From Sarcophilus harrisii (taxonomy: Eukaryota; Chordata; Mammalia; Dasyuromorphia; Dasyuridae), in NCBI RefSeq assembly GCF_902635505.1, contig NC_045428.1, positions 116,641,641 to 116,705,640 on the forward strand: a DNA stretch of 64,000 bases, given 5' to 3'. The notes under the pieces are model-generated. The model was not told the origin of the DNA and searched no databases. It was given only the letters and a program-made list of their open reading frames with translations. Every line of letters starts with the position of its first letter. Within the stretch, counting starts at the first letter, position 1. A program made the position numbers and the translations under genes. Of this stretch, positions 33,509-45,690 are shown piece after piece.

Positions 33509-33870
33509 GGAAGGAAGGAAGGAGGAAGGGAGAGAGAGAAGACAGAAGGAAGGAAGGAAAGAAGGAAGAAAAAAAGGAAGGAAGGAAGGAAGGAAGGAAG
33601 GAAGGAAGGAAGGAAGGAAGGAAGGAAGGAAGGAAGGAAGGAAGGGAAAAAGAGAGAGAGGGAGGGAGGAAAGAAGGAAGAAATGGAGGGAGGGAAAAGG
33701 GAGGAAGAAAAAGCAAAGGAAGGAAGAAAAGAAAGAAAGAAAAAAGAATATATATATGAATGGACAAAAAGGAGAAAGGGAGGAGGAAGGAAAGAACTAA
33801 GGAAGGAAGGAAGGAAGGAAAGAATAGAGGCAGGGAAGAAGAAAGGGAGAAAGGAAGAAAAGAAGGGAGG
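33509..33870 (+). repeat. (GGAA)n microsatellite and purine-rich tract
   Basis: About 360 bases of GGAA, GAAG and GGGA units. The central pure GGAA run covers about 33568-33642. The 159-codon plus-strand frame (33321-33800) and its minus-strand mirror, rich in Ser, Phe and Pro, come from the repeat and are not genes. Confidence 0.95.
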
Positions 33871-34019
33871 TGTTAGAAATGAAATTAAATTTTTAGCACT
33901 AAATATGTAAAGTCATACAGATCTTTATTAAAATTTCAGATCTAGTTTTTTGTCTCACTTATGTTCTCATATGAAATCATAATGCTCTTGGCAATTATAT
34001 CACTTACTTCAAAGGGATC

Positions 34020-34745
34020 AACTCTTTACCAGCTATGACAGTTTCTATTCGGGAGAACATCCTTCATGTTATCCAAATGGAAGAAAAATTCCCCTTGGTG
34101 ATGAAGTTTTTCAAATTCTCCTATCTGCACATGATATTCTGTCAAAGAACACTCCAGGTCTTCGTCAATGGAAACCATAGCCCTTATAAAGATACCAGTG
34201 TTATAATTCACTTAGAAAGATGATTGAATAATATTTTCTGCACAGATGACCAAATGACATGTATTTTGAATGAACAACTTACCAATTTAGTTCACCAGTA
34301 TATATTTCATGGATAGTAGGCCCTCCTATTGTCGAATGAGCTAGGACCAGAATTGAACAGAAGATAGATAGTGGGCTGGACTCCACTGGGGAAAATACAC
34401 AGGATTTTCAGTTATACCAACATTCCCCCGATGCAAAAGCCCATCATTTGAACATTAATATTTTTTTCCTGGGATGCTTCATTGCATGAATTAGAGAACA
34501 CTATGATTTTATACAAGTCAATCTAACAGAATCATCCAAAGGAGTTATGTACTAGAGCCCACTCGAACTGATTTGTGAAAGCCAATGGTTAAATTTTCAG
34601 TGTGATCACTTATATCTTAGAAATTGGCAAACACTACAATTCAAGGTTTGATTTATTGTTTTATTAATTGCCTAGACTTAAGAAACTGATGGAAAAAATG
34701 TTAATAACACAGATTAAATTTAAAAGTGTATCACACATACATTTT
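34020..34745 (+). mobile_element. RTE-like LINE fragment (RT palm to 3' region), decayed
   Basis: At about 34093-34152 the plus strand reads PLGDEVFQILLSAHDIL. This resembles reverse-transcriptase palm motifs of the RTE type, where the catalytic triplet is normally ADD, so the second residue is changed here. KDTSVIIHLER follows near 34185-34215, in the place of the usual 'INLEKTE'-type strand. Stops and frame changes are frequent. A probable 3' segment at 34545-34740 has a relative at 60240-60415. A MAR1-like SINE with an RTE-type tail lies just downstream. The clade call is tentative. Confidence 0.45.
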
Positions 34746-34974
34746 CCCCAGAAGCCAATTGTTAAACATTTATTAGCCCCCCCCCAGCCCATAAGACAAT
34801 GAGAAGTGTACATTTGCTTTAAGTAAAATGCAATATATTATTAATGATGATTTATATATAAGAATTGTTATGAAAGACAATGTCAAGGACATATATTAAA
34901 GGTAATTAAGTCAAGCCATACTGCATGAGCTTAATAAAAGATGTCTTTTTTTGTTGTTGTTTTAAGCATTAATA

Positions 34975-35232
34975 GCAAGCAGTTACATGGCATAGTAAAA
35001 AGAGTTCCAGGCCTAGAATCAGGAAGACTCATCTTCTTGAGTTAAATTCAGTCTCAGATGCTTACTAGATTTATGACCCTGAGCAAGTCACTTACTACTG
35101 ATTACCTCAGTTTCCTCATTTGTAATAGGAGCTGGAGAAGGAAATGACAAACCACTCCAGTATCTTTGCCAAGAAAACTCCAAACAGGGTCATGAAGAGT
35201 CTGGCTCAATCAAAAATGACTAAACAACAAAA
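34975..35232 (+). mobile_element. MAR1-like SINE with RTE-type tail
   Basis: Full-length order: head, 'ggcctagaatcaggaagact', 'tatgaccctgagcaagtcac', 'cagtttcctcatttgtaata', 'ggagctggagaaggaaatga', 'caaaccactccagtatcttt', and the tail 'gggtcatgaagagtctggct'. Confidence 0.8.
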
Positions 35233-35239
35233 AAGTATT

Positions 35240-35345
35240 AATAATTCATAGAATTTATGACTAGAAGGCACTTTAGAGATTACCTAGTACAACCCTCATT
35301 TTATGGGTGAAGAGGTTCTAAAGACCACATAGAAATGACAGAAAA
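35240..35345 (+). mobile_element. MIR/L3-type fragment
   Basis: 'gactagaaggcactttagag' and 'tacctagtacaaccctcatt' match a common start of L3-tailed or MIR-type repeats. Confidence 0.4.
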
Positions 35346-37514
35346 AACAAATTCTCTAATCAATGTTGGGAGGTAGGAATTAGGAATTTTTTTCACATCA
35401 AACATAGTTGAGGTTCTTGCCATTCTAATAATCATTTGTTGGAAGGAAGAGTTAGGAAAAGACAAATTAGAAGTGAGGGATTTTGGGTAAAATATATTCC
35501 CCCTGCTCAGGGAAAGTAATAGTACTTCTGTAGACAAAGAACTGCCTTCATGTAGAGAGTACTTCAAGGATCAGACCTTCAGAAAACACATAGAGAGAGG
35601 ATGTGTTTCTATGGATCTTTTTTCTACAGGGGAGGGGTGTTTAAAATATCCTCCAGGAACTCTGTCAGCAAGGGCTTAGCCTTCTTTGAGAAACAAGAAT
35701 TTCTTCTTTCAGCCAAGAATATTGTCTGAAAAGTTAAAGAGCTTTAACCCTGCAGAGACTCTGGGGATGAGCCAAACACTGGTCCAGGAAGGGAGATGTT
35801 CTTCAATTGACAAGGCATTGAACAAGCAAAGCAAGTTGTCTGGGTTGCCTCATTCTTGCTTACTATTTGTCTTTTATGGGTCATTTGTATCAGGAAAGGG
35901 AGCAGCTCATCCCTTCCTGTCATTTTTTAGACACTCCCTCACCCTCTCCCAATGTTTTTACCAGGAAATAATTAGCGCAGGTTCATAAGGAATAAGAACA
36001 ATATTAAGACCACTAAAAGGAGAAACAATTACCCTTCTTCCTTCCATATTGATGCCTGGGGTAAAGCACTGCTTATTCACAGTTTCAGTTTTTTCTCTTA
36101 CTCCAAATTCAGTGTTCTTTGAACCCTCATCCCACTATTTTCCATACACTGCACTATTTCAGCTCATTGTGAGCTCTAGCACTCCTTTACAGACCGGTAC
36201 CACCCTTTTATATTCATTCTCCAATACATACTTTTGTTTCCATCAGTTTTATTTACTTTTTAAAAGATACTTTGATTTATGAGTTCTGTATGCAACTATA
36301 TAAAATTTTTAGTTGCCCATTTTCTTCCTCAATGGAATCTTTGCCATAGTGTTATCATCAGAATTTTGTTCTTGAAAAATTCCCACTCCTTCTTTGGCCT
36401 ATTTTCCCTGAAGGAAAATGTATCTTACCTATCTACTTTCCCCAGATTTGAGATATGTTCCAGATTATACCCATCTGTGCTCTCTAAAAACAGAACTTAA
36501 TTCTTTCTTAGTTTCCCATGAGTTCTATCTCATCAACCAATTTTTCCTAATAAAGTTCCAAATAGCAGTTCCTTTCATTTTATTTTCTCCACTTATTTAT
36601 TCAGGTTTTTAACTGCTAATTATTTGCAAAGGATTTTTTCTATTCCTGGTCTTGGGTGATCCTTCATGTCACCAAACACCAGAGAATTCTTCTCAGTGGA
36701 TCTCTGGTGATGTGTATTTTATTTCAGTTTCTGGCCACTCCACTTCTACTTTTTGATTTGTGGGACAAGTGTACAGCAGAGGGAGTGCTGGGCTTCTTAT
36801 TATGGCCATCTCCCTTGGTCCTGAACTAAGCCAAATACCACTGGCATAGTCAACTAAGTAAGAGAAAGCAAATTGCTAGCTGGTAGGTATTTGCCTTAAA
36901 ATAACACCTAGCATTCTACCCAACCCATTGTTTCTTTCCAGGCTCCCCAGTATCACTGGCATCAGTAACCCTAGCAGTCCTCCTCTTATTCCTTCTAACT
37001 ACCTGACCTCCTGTTTCCCTTTAAATTACTTAGCTTCTCATCTGAATTTTGTTAGCTTCTTATTCACATGCAGAGAATTTCCCCAGCAGGTACTCTTCCC
37101 TAATTTCTCCTCTTCCCAAAATTAGTACTCATTAACACATTACTTCTAAATACTCTACTAGATTAGCTAGCTGTCACTTTAGGAATATAACAGGACTTCT
37201 CTGGTGATTCACAAGATAGGGAAATTTAAAAGGAGAATGAAAAAATAATAAAAGTCTAGGGCCATAGATGCTGATTTTGGAGGGCCTTATTTAAAGTAGG
37301 GAAGTCAAAATGAGGCAGGAGTAACTATCACAACCGGAAGCAAAAGGAAAAAATAATCTGATGTGGTAGCAGGGACTTAAGAGGAACACTGAAAAGAAAC
37401 GATAATGAAAAATTCACATTGTGTCTGGGTTCCATTTTTCAGAAGGATTCACCATTCATTGGTACTGTACTGGGTTCTTTTGTCCACTGCCCTGTGTGAT
37501 CTAAGTATTGATTG
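35346..37514. other. Unassigned sequence
   Basis: No gene recognised. Open frames of 60-100 codons (for example 35686-35988) lack domains. The part at 36290-36840 has the feel of an old dispersed repeat, but I cannot assign it. Confidence 0.35.
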
Positions 37515-37595
37515 ATTATTATTCAGTTATGTCCACCCCTTCTTGACCTCATTTGGGGTTTGCCTAACAAAGATACTATTGCTTTAAAAAATAAC
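37515..37595 (-). mobile_element. MAR1-like SINE tail fragment
   Basis: 'gacctcatttggggtttgcc' and 'taacaaagatacta' are the RTE-type tail in minus orientation. The rest is absent. Confidence 0.55.
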
Positions 37596-38785
37596 ACATT
37601 CAGAGTTCTCTGCTATTCAATTAGAATTTAAGTACACATTAGTCAAGTAGCCATTAAGTGACTGCTTAGATAAGTACTAGTAGGTACAAATTGACTCCAT
37701 AGGGGAACTCATGCATTCTTGTTGAAATTTTGTTTTGGTTCCAATAAAACTGAATAGATGGGAGACACCTCGGTATTTAAATGGAGCAACAATTCTAATT
37801 GATTAAATGCATAAGAGCAAAATTATGCCATGTAAACATGCTCACAGCATAATGACATATACATTAACATAAAATCAACATGGCTCCACTTGCATTCTCT
37901 GGTTCAGTTGCATGTCTGGGGGAAAGGGGAGCTCTCCGTACAGACACCCTCACTATAGTCACACTGGGCTCCATTCTGCCATTGTTATTCATAACTGGTT
38001 GGCAAGATCACAACAGCTTCAGAATCATGGCCACAATGAACACAACCTATAAAAAGCATTAGATTGGCACTAAGAGAATATGAACAGGTTTAGCACATCT
38101 ACTTTTCCACACTTCGGGTTTTCAAATGAGACTCTAAGGCGATTATCAAGGGATTTGCAGTAAGATAACTTTCCCTCTAAATCTTTTCATCCAGGCGTGA
38201 TGTACGAATGTGCAGTCTATCCTTTCCATAATTAAGTAAACCATTCCCTTGCTTCAGAACTCCTACGTGATCTTTCCTGGGGGACATAAGGGGAAAAAAA
38301 ATCAAGAGTTATTTGGTGGCAAGCAAACTCCAAGGAAATTGACATTTTAATTGATTGTTCCTGTAGAAAAATAATTGAGAAAATACTTTCCCTTCATATT
38401 TCTTCTTTAAGAGCCATCTTTCTCATTGTTTAACATTCTGGTTAAACAGCCAAAAGGCTGCATTCTACTTTGTATTTTTGTCATCTGGACTCAAGAAAAA
38501 TGCTTGCCTTGGGGAGACCTGTTTAGTCAAAAGAGAATGTGTAACAGCTGGGGAAAAAAGTCTCAGTTCCTCTTCCAAGAATCATTGCCACAAGGAGATA
38601 TAAGTTGTGATGAAGGCTTCAAATTCTAAAGGAAGAGCAAGAAGGAAATAGAAGACTGAGCTGGATAACAGCACTGGCAAAGACTGTAAATGGTAGTTAA
38701 CTACAAAGTAGTAATTGATTTTGTCAAAAGTTTTATATAATATAGGTTTGCTATCTGGCATTCTGTTAACAAAAATGTTTTTTGT
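37596..38785. other. Unassigned sequence
   Basis: Nothing recognised. Confidence 0.4.
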
Positions 38786-38789
38786 CAGA

Positions 38790-38910
38790 GAAGAAAGATA
38801 CTTAGAATTCATGTGCCCTAATCCCCTTCATTTATAGATTAGGAAACTCAGAACTGAGAGGTGAATTGACTTTCTCAAGCTTATTCACAATATGATTAGT
38901 GATCAAACAA
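38790..38910 (-). mobile_element. MIR-like SINE fragment
   Basis: 'atttatagattaggaaactc' and 'gaattgactttctcaagctt' match the minus-strand core. Confidence 0.45.
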
Positions 38911-40499
38911 CCAGATACTATTGGTTATAGTATTCATTAATCATTTATTAATATAAATAGATATATTGTTTATTAATAATATTATTTATATAGGATATAT
39001 TTATGATCATAAATCATTCAATAAATACTGCATTTGGTTTAGGGCAAATTTAGTGTTGAGTATACTTTATAGTAGCCTCTTTTTGAAAATAAGCAAAATT
39101 AGGGATAATAAACTATAACTTTTGACTATCTAACAATCTCAGATAATCAATTGTTCAGAACAGAAAAATGCTTCAGATAGCTAAGGGATGGGTTTCCATA
39201 ATATATCATCCCCAAGACATTTTTAGATTAAATTAGAAGGATGATGTTACGGGTAGGCCCAATTTAAATTATGATTTGATGTGAATAAAAAGAAGCACAT
39301 ATATGTCATTAAATAGTTAACAAGGCTGAGATTTATTCAGCCATTGCATAAAATTCACAAGGATACAGTAGGACTTATTACCCTTGTTGAATCAGCCTTA
39401 AATAGACATTCCTCCTTGTCTCCATCTGGAAATACCTCTATCCAGTATGACAGAGAATGGCTACTTTCTCAGTCTTAGACTATATATTTGATATGGTTCA
39501 GCTGATTTTCTTATCCAGACTTTCTTCAATATTATTTCCACTTTCATATAGAGCATATGGAAAACTATAATGTGAAAGTCCATACATAATGATTCCACTT
39601 GTCCTTGGTGGCAAAAAGGCTTTGTTATAAAAATCTTAACAAATATTTTACATCTTATTTCTATGGATTGTTCTTCTAGTTTTCATTTTAAATATCCTAA
39701 GAATATTTTACCTAATTAGTTTACCTGCTAATTTTTCTTTAAATTTGCTTTCCTTCCATTGCTTTTCATATTGTTGTTGTTTGAAATAATACTTGTCATT
39801 ATATTTCACCATCATTTTTGATAAGCTCTTACAAATAAATTTGTATTCCACCAGAGTTCTATTTGGCTTCATCTCTTGCTTGGGAAGTAGATTAGATATT
39901 TGTTGGCTAAGGCTGATTTTAGGTTGCTTTTGTTTTGTTGCTAAGGTAACTAATTGATTTGGTTAAATCTCAAAATGGAATTATAACAATTGGTGTTGTC
40001 CTCCATTCATTTCCCATGTTTCCATGTCAATAAATTATTTAAGGTGATTAGGTTGAACTGTTTTGGATTGTATCCCATATTTTATTCTCATTTTTATTTT
40101 TCCTTTTTAGTTTTGAATTTCTTTTTATCTTTGCTTAGCAAGAAGTCCATGGTTTGACTATTTATAAGCATATGATTCACAGATGACTTTTCCTATCAAT
40201 TATGAAATATTCTTAATCCATGAAAGGATGGAAAGGATGATCAATATCATTTTTATAATGTTATATAGTGCTTTCAGCACACAAATTTTCTTAATTCTTT
40301 TCTCAAAGAAAATACTTGTGACCTTTAGGTGTGAATTTTCTGTGAAGTGTATTACAGATGGATTCTTTAAGGCTATAATAGTACAATGCAAGTTCTAGGT
40401 TTTATCATCCTGAAAAAGCTTTAAATATAGAACCTGAAATAGACTTTGCTGAGAAATTAGCCTAGCTAAGAGAGAAAGGGTTCAGTGCAAATAGGCTAG
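38911..40499. other. Unassigned AT-rich sequence
   Basis: No gene or known repeat recognised. Confidence 0.4.
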
Positions 40500-41125
40500 C
40501 CACAGGAAGACGAACTATTTTGCCATGACAACCCACATAACAAATATACAAAAGGCAAAATGACCCTTCAGTTCTATGAACTTTTAGCACAAATAGCAAT
40601 ATGGCAGAAAAGGGAGCAAAGAATGCTTAGAATGACAGGCTTAAAATTATCAGATATGTTAACTTAGTTGTCAGTAATCTAAATGTCTTTATCCAATGGC
40701 CAATAATAAGAGATCTGAATTATATCAGTTTTGATAGTTTAATTTTAGTTGAAACCAAAAGACCAAAGGCAGTTGGGCAGTTGCAGGCACAGAGATAAAA
40801 TATAGGCAAATACAGATAGAATTGCTTTTATTATATATTCAAAGAAAATAAGAAACAATTAATAGAATATCTGATCAGTTCACACTGAAATTCTCATGAT
40901 AAGTATCTGTAAAAACAAAAGGAAAAAAAAAAGTATAAAAATAATTGTAATTTATTTGTACCACCGATTTCTGAGAATGAAGAGGTCAATAGATTCTTCA
41001 AAGATCTTGATAAGACCTTCCCAAATAAATCAGTGTATATCTTGGTTGTTGATAATGGACAAAAGACTTCTCCATATTTATAAGTGCAAAATGAAACCAT
41101 TGACTCACCAGAGCTGAGCATTTAT
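40500..41125 (+). mobile_element. Possible RTE-like LINE endonuclease fragment
   Basis: Near 40965-41065 the plus strand reads PISENEEVNRFFKDLDKTFP followed by NKSVYILVVDNGQKTSP. The order resembles the end of an apurinic-type endonuclease domain of RTE LINEs, where 'VVGDFNA' is normal. The DFN residues are not preserved. Upstream text at 40740-40800 may be an earlier part of the same domain. Tentative; an unrelated chance match is possible. Confidence 0.35.
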
Positions 41126-41379
41126 AATAAAGGAGAATAATGATGACAAAAAAAAAACTTCTGATATGCAGTTAAGAAGATTTAGTCTAAATTATTTAAC
41201 ATTCTGTTGAAAATTAAAATGAAAAATAGGCAATAGAAAAAATGTATGAACTTTACCATCATGTCTCACTCTCCTACTGACCTTGGAACTTTCCTCAACA
41301 TCTGGGGTCTTCTCACTCAGGACCATCTTTTTGCTCAACCCCTACTTCTGTCATTGTAGGTCATCAGCCTAGTCCTTTT

Positions 41380-41515
41380 ATATGTTATCTTCCTCTGTTA
41401 GAATGTAGTCTTCTTGCAGGCAGGAATTGTCTTTTTTTTTTGCATGTCAAATGCTCAGAATTACCACAGTGTCTAACATAATAAGTGTTTAATAAATTCA
41501 TGGTGCCTATTGCCT
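41380..41515 (+). mobile_element. L2 LINE 3' end
   Basis: 'gttagaatgtagtcttcttg', 'caggcaggaattgtcttttt' and 'taataagtgtttaataaatt' match the L2 terminal region in sense. Confidence 0.65.
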
Positions 41516-41549
41516 TCCTATTTCAATGTTGACTATAATAATTTCATCC

Positions 41550-42375
41550 ACAAATTAAAACAATTTATATTAATTGACACAGAAAAGTAACTGAAACACC
41601 CCAGATGCTAGAAGCATAAGGAAATTTAAGATTCAATGAATAGCTTGCCAAGACAAATCCAGGAACGAAAGTAACATAATTACAAACACTTTTCACAAAA
41701 AGACATCTAAACAATGAGAGAAAAAATAATTGCTCATCAGTAGACTAATCAATATAATAAAAATGACAACCGAACTTCTAAAAGTTATATTAAACTTATA
41801 AAAATAATATAATTCATCTGTAAGAACAAACTGTGAAGATTATCAAGGGAATCGATGAAAATATGAAGAAATATGTATATCCAAGAATAGTATATGACTT
41901 TGATGGGATACTATTGTGCTATAAGAAATGATAAGTAGGATGCTTTCAGAAAAACCTGCAAAGACATATGAACTGATGCAAAGTGAAGGGAACAGAACGA
42001 GGAGAACATTGTATATAGTAACAACATTATTATATGATGATCAGTGGTGAATGACTTAGTTGTCCTTATGGATACAATGACCCAGGGCAGTTCTGAAGGA
42101 CTTGTAATGAAAAATGTTATTGACTTCTAGGGAGAGAATTCGTGGATTCTGAGTACCAATTGAAGAACAATTTTTTAATTTTATTTTTTTTTTTGCTTTT
42201 TTGCAACATGACTAATATAGAAATATGTTTTTCATGATTTCACATGGATAGTGATATATTTACTTTCTCAGTGGGGGGAGAGGAGAAGGAAGGAGAAAAT
42301 TCAGTACTCAAAAAAATTTAAATGAATATTTTAAGAAATAAATTGGAAAATTTTAGTAAAAGAGAAAAAAAGTTA
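41550..42375 (+). mobile_element. Old L1/HAL1-family 3' portion
   Basis: Late ORF2-like words occur at 41730-41830 ('atcaatataataaaaatgac'). Then come the C-terminal 'ctataagaaatgataagtag', 'tatgaactgatgcaaagtga', 'gtggtgaatgacttagttgt' and a 3' UTR with 'atatagaaatatgtttttca', ending in an A-rich stretch. The 3' UTR matches the HAL1 at 12540-12800 better than the 13456 L1. Confidence 0.65.
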
Positions 42376-42399
42376 ATGAACATAGGCATTGTCTTGGAG

Positions 42400-42795
42400 T
42401 GTTTTGTTGGGAAAGGTAGGGAATGTGAGGCAGTGATCATTCTTTTTAGAGCAAGGAAGATTTTTGTTGTGGATTAGTGGAAGATAAAGTTTTATACTTT
42501 GGAGAGGTCACTATAAGGGTATTTAAAGGGTTGGGATTTGGGCTTATACTATGATGGGGAGTTACAGGAATGACATTTTGTAATTAGTATTTTAGGAAGA
42601 TTAAACTGGTTACATAGGATGGATTTAAGGAGAAAAGACAAAGACAGAGAGATTAATTAGAAGACTATTCTAGTTCAAATATGAAATGCTGAATGCCTAA
42701 TCTATGGTGATAGCAATGGGAAAAGAAAAGAAAGGTCACATATGAGAAAGATCGCAAGTAGAATTAATAGAGTACTTGATAAATGTTTGTTGAAT
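42400..42795 (+). repeat. Ancient dispersed purine-rich repeat (same family as 6780)
   Basis: 'gttacaggaatgacattttg', 'ttttaggaagattaaactgg' and 'gacagagagattaattagaa' follow the same order as 7150-7270. More diverged than the first copy. Confidence 0.4.
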
Positions 42796-43499
42796 TGAAT
42801 AGTTCTTGTTTATTGTTCCTTTTATTCAAAACTTCTCACCATCTTTCTCTGTGGGTTACTCAAATGAACTTCCGCTTCCCTGACTGCTTGCCAGATGCTT
42901 CAGTGGCTGGGATTTGTTGTTATTATTGTTGATTGAGAGCTTTTATAAGCTTTGCAGAGGCAAGGTTTGGGCTATCCTTTTGCCCAAACATCTTCCAACC
43001 CTTTCTCTCACTATCACCTAAAATTACTCTGACTGAAACTTGAGCAGGAGACCACAGTACTTTTAGCATCGCAGAAACAAACAACTGACTACTGGTGGCT
43101 AAGAGGGCTCAGAGTTTTAAAGCTCTATTTAAATGACAAGAGTTCATAGGTGTAAAGAAGACAAAGACTGGATTCAGAACAGACAAAGTAGAGGAGAACA
43201 AGATCTTACCAAGGAATATGATTTTGTGCAAATTCAATGTATTTTTCCCTTTTTAGAACTTAAGTACTATAACATGTGTCTGTCCCTCTAAAAAAGTAAC
43301 CAATGCATCAAAACCCATTCATTAATCCAGACTTAAAATATCATTGTCTTATGTAATATCTTCCAGCTATTACAAAATACACAAAAGATTCAATTATTTC
43401 TAATTTTGAATGCAAAAGTGACATAATAAGTTAAATATGAATTTTTTTCAATACTTCAATGCACTTATATATTCAATGGATTCTTTCTAATGAGGTAGA

Positions 43500-43660
43500 T
43501 AATTGATAGCAAACTCAAATAAAAACAAATCTTCTGGGTCACATATTGATTTATAAATCCACAAATTAACATTATGTTGGATTGTTAATTATTTTGTTAC
43601 ACATTTCTCAATTATATTTTAATCTGATCCCTCAGGACTTTTGTGAGTTTGGCACCTCTA
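43500..43660 (-). mobile_element. MITE-like repeat, copy C
   Basis: Reverse complement begins 'agaggtgccaaactcacaaa' and contains 'agattaaaatataattgaga' and 'aacataatgttaatttgtgg'. These match copy B and are shared with copy D. Confidence 0.6.
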
Positions 43661-43699
43661 AAACAGATATCAACTCATTCATGTCTACCTGTCCTATGT

Positions 43700-44055
43700 T
43701 AATCTTAGACCCACAGTAGGATATGACATATCCTACTTCTGTGTCTGCATTGGCTGCCTGTCAAACCTGGAATGCACTTCCTCCTTCCTCCTTCTTTTAA
43801 AATGAATCTTTTGTATAAAGTATTTTCTAATTCCCTCAAGGGCCAATATTCTTTCTCTAAAACTAGCTTGCATTCAACTACTTTGTATATATTATTTATT
43901 TTTATATTTATACAGCACATTTTATAAATACTTATCTCCTCTAGATGAATGTAAGTTCATTGCAAGTAGGGATTTTTTTTATATATTTGTATCCCCAGTT
44001 CCTACATAGTAGATAATTAAAGAATACCTGCTTATTGATTGATTATTGATTGACA
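43700..44055 (+). mobile_element. L2 LINE 3' end
   Basis: 'aaacctggaatgcacttcct', 'taaagtattttctaattccc', 'gatgaatgtaagttcattgc' and 'tatttgtatccccagttcct' are in L2 sense order, finishing with 'attgattgattattgattg'. Confidence 0.7.
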
Positions 44056-44164
44056 TTTTAATGACCTTCTTCTTTTTGACATTGAGAATTCTAGTAGACT
44101 ATGTGAGCTCTCCATTAGTTATTCCTCACTCATGATGCTTGATCAGATTATTTAATTTTTTGCT

Positions 44165-44470
44165 TTAGATAGTAACTTATTATTATTATTATTTTAAATT
44201 TTCAGTAGTGTTTTATTTTTCCAATTACATGTAAAGACCAGTTTTAAAGAGTTATTTTTGTAAGATTGTTTTTGCTTCCTCCCAGCCTCACTGCCCTTCT
44301 CCCCAAGAGAGCAAGCAATCTGATATAGGTTGTACATGTATAATTATTTTAAACATATTTCCCTATTAGTCATGTTGTAAAAGAAAAATCAAAACAAAGG
44401 GGAAAAATCATAGGAAAAAAATTAATATGCTTCGATACGCATTCATATTTGAAGTGGTAAGACATAGGTC
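44165..44470 (-). mobile_element. L1/HAL1 3' UTR fragment
   Basis: Minus strand matches the 3' UTR at 42170-42350: 'gttttattttttccaattac' (reverse of the terminal part), 'agcaatctgatataggttgt', 'aacatatttccctattagtc'. A 5'-truncated old copy. Confidence 0.6.
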
Positions 44471-45549
44471 AGGACAAGAGGTGATGGCGCATGACGCAGT
44501 GGATAACTTTTGCCTGTCTAAATTAAGATCTTTCCCAGCCTCAGTTTGCCTGAAGTAATGCCCATGCAATGACTTAGGCTAGATAAGAATTAAGACAAAA
44601 GATGGCCTAATTTACCATCACAAAAAAATACCAATATGGGTGGGGAAGACCTCAAAGTTTCTGTCCAGAATATTTGCTATTGATGCTCACAAACAGGGAA
44701 ACATTCTAGCTCTGTTTACATGCAAACATTATAATTAGGCAGTCACATTCTGGTGATTTAAAATTCCATATGTTTCACATTAAGCTTAATATCAATACTT
44801 ATGCAAGATTTGATAATACCAAAACTATCAGTTTTTAAATAATCAATAAGTTGAAAAGTACAAAATTACATCAAAGAGAACAGACTGACAAAGGAATACA
44901 AACTTCAAAAAAGAGAAAAGTCAAATGTACTACTATGGTCTTTAAATTGCCAGTTTCTCTGGGACCTCAAAATATAGGCTCTCCAAAAGTTAAAGTCCCA
45001 GGTAGAATCTCTCTTCAGTGGTTCCCCCAAATGTAAGCAGCATGGTTTTATCCTAGGCAAAACTCCATATGTAATAGTGGTTAACATTGCCCCACTGCTA
45101 TAGAGCCAGATATTTTATATTTCACAGTTCCCCCAGAAACCTCTAGTATAGTTTGAGGGTATCTAGTATCTGCTATTGACTCAAACCCCCACCAATTATA
45201 CTTCTCTGATTTTAGAGGTCCCTAGCATCTAACTTCCATTCAACTACTAAACAGTCAGATTAGATTTGACAAAGGAATGTTCCCTTCAAAACTAGAATTT
45301 GAAACTCAATTTTTTAACATTTAACAATTTTTTTTTAATTTGGGGAAAAAAAGAATATATTATAAAAATAAAAAATATAAAATAAGAACATACAACAACC
45401 CCCTCAACTCCAGGAGTGGGAAGGCATAATCCTTATCCCAATTACATATGTAATACATATGCATACATGCACATATTCAGATATATTCTTTCAGAGAGAG
45501 GTACAACCATATAAGAACATGCTATGTATATATTCACCCTTTATGTAGT
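44471..45549. other. Unassigned sequence
   Basis: No gene recognised. AT-rich low-complexity text at 45310-45390. Confidence 0.4.
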
Positions 45550-45690
45550 TCCAATATCATTAATAATGAGATGTGGAAACTGAGGCATATAAAGGTTAAA
45601 TATCTTGCTCACAATCATAAATATAACAAGCGTCAAATGTGGAACTGGAATCCGTATTCTCTGGCTTCCCACTCTGTCATACTGATGACT
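45550..45690 (-). mobile_element. MIR-like SINE
   Basis: 'agatgtggaaactgaggcat', 'cttgctcacaatcataaata' and 'aactggaatccgtattctct' are in reverse order. Confidence 0.55.

Noticed and set aside
33321-33800. 159-codon open frame, the longest in the window, and a 108-codon mirror frame on the other strand
   Set aside because: Both are translations of the GGAA array. Lys/Glu/Gly/Arg repeats on one strand and Ser/Phe/Leu/Pro on the other are expected from the tetranucleotide.
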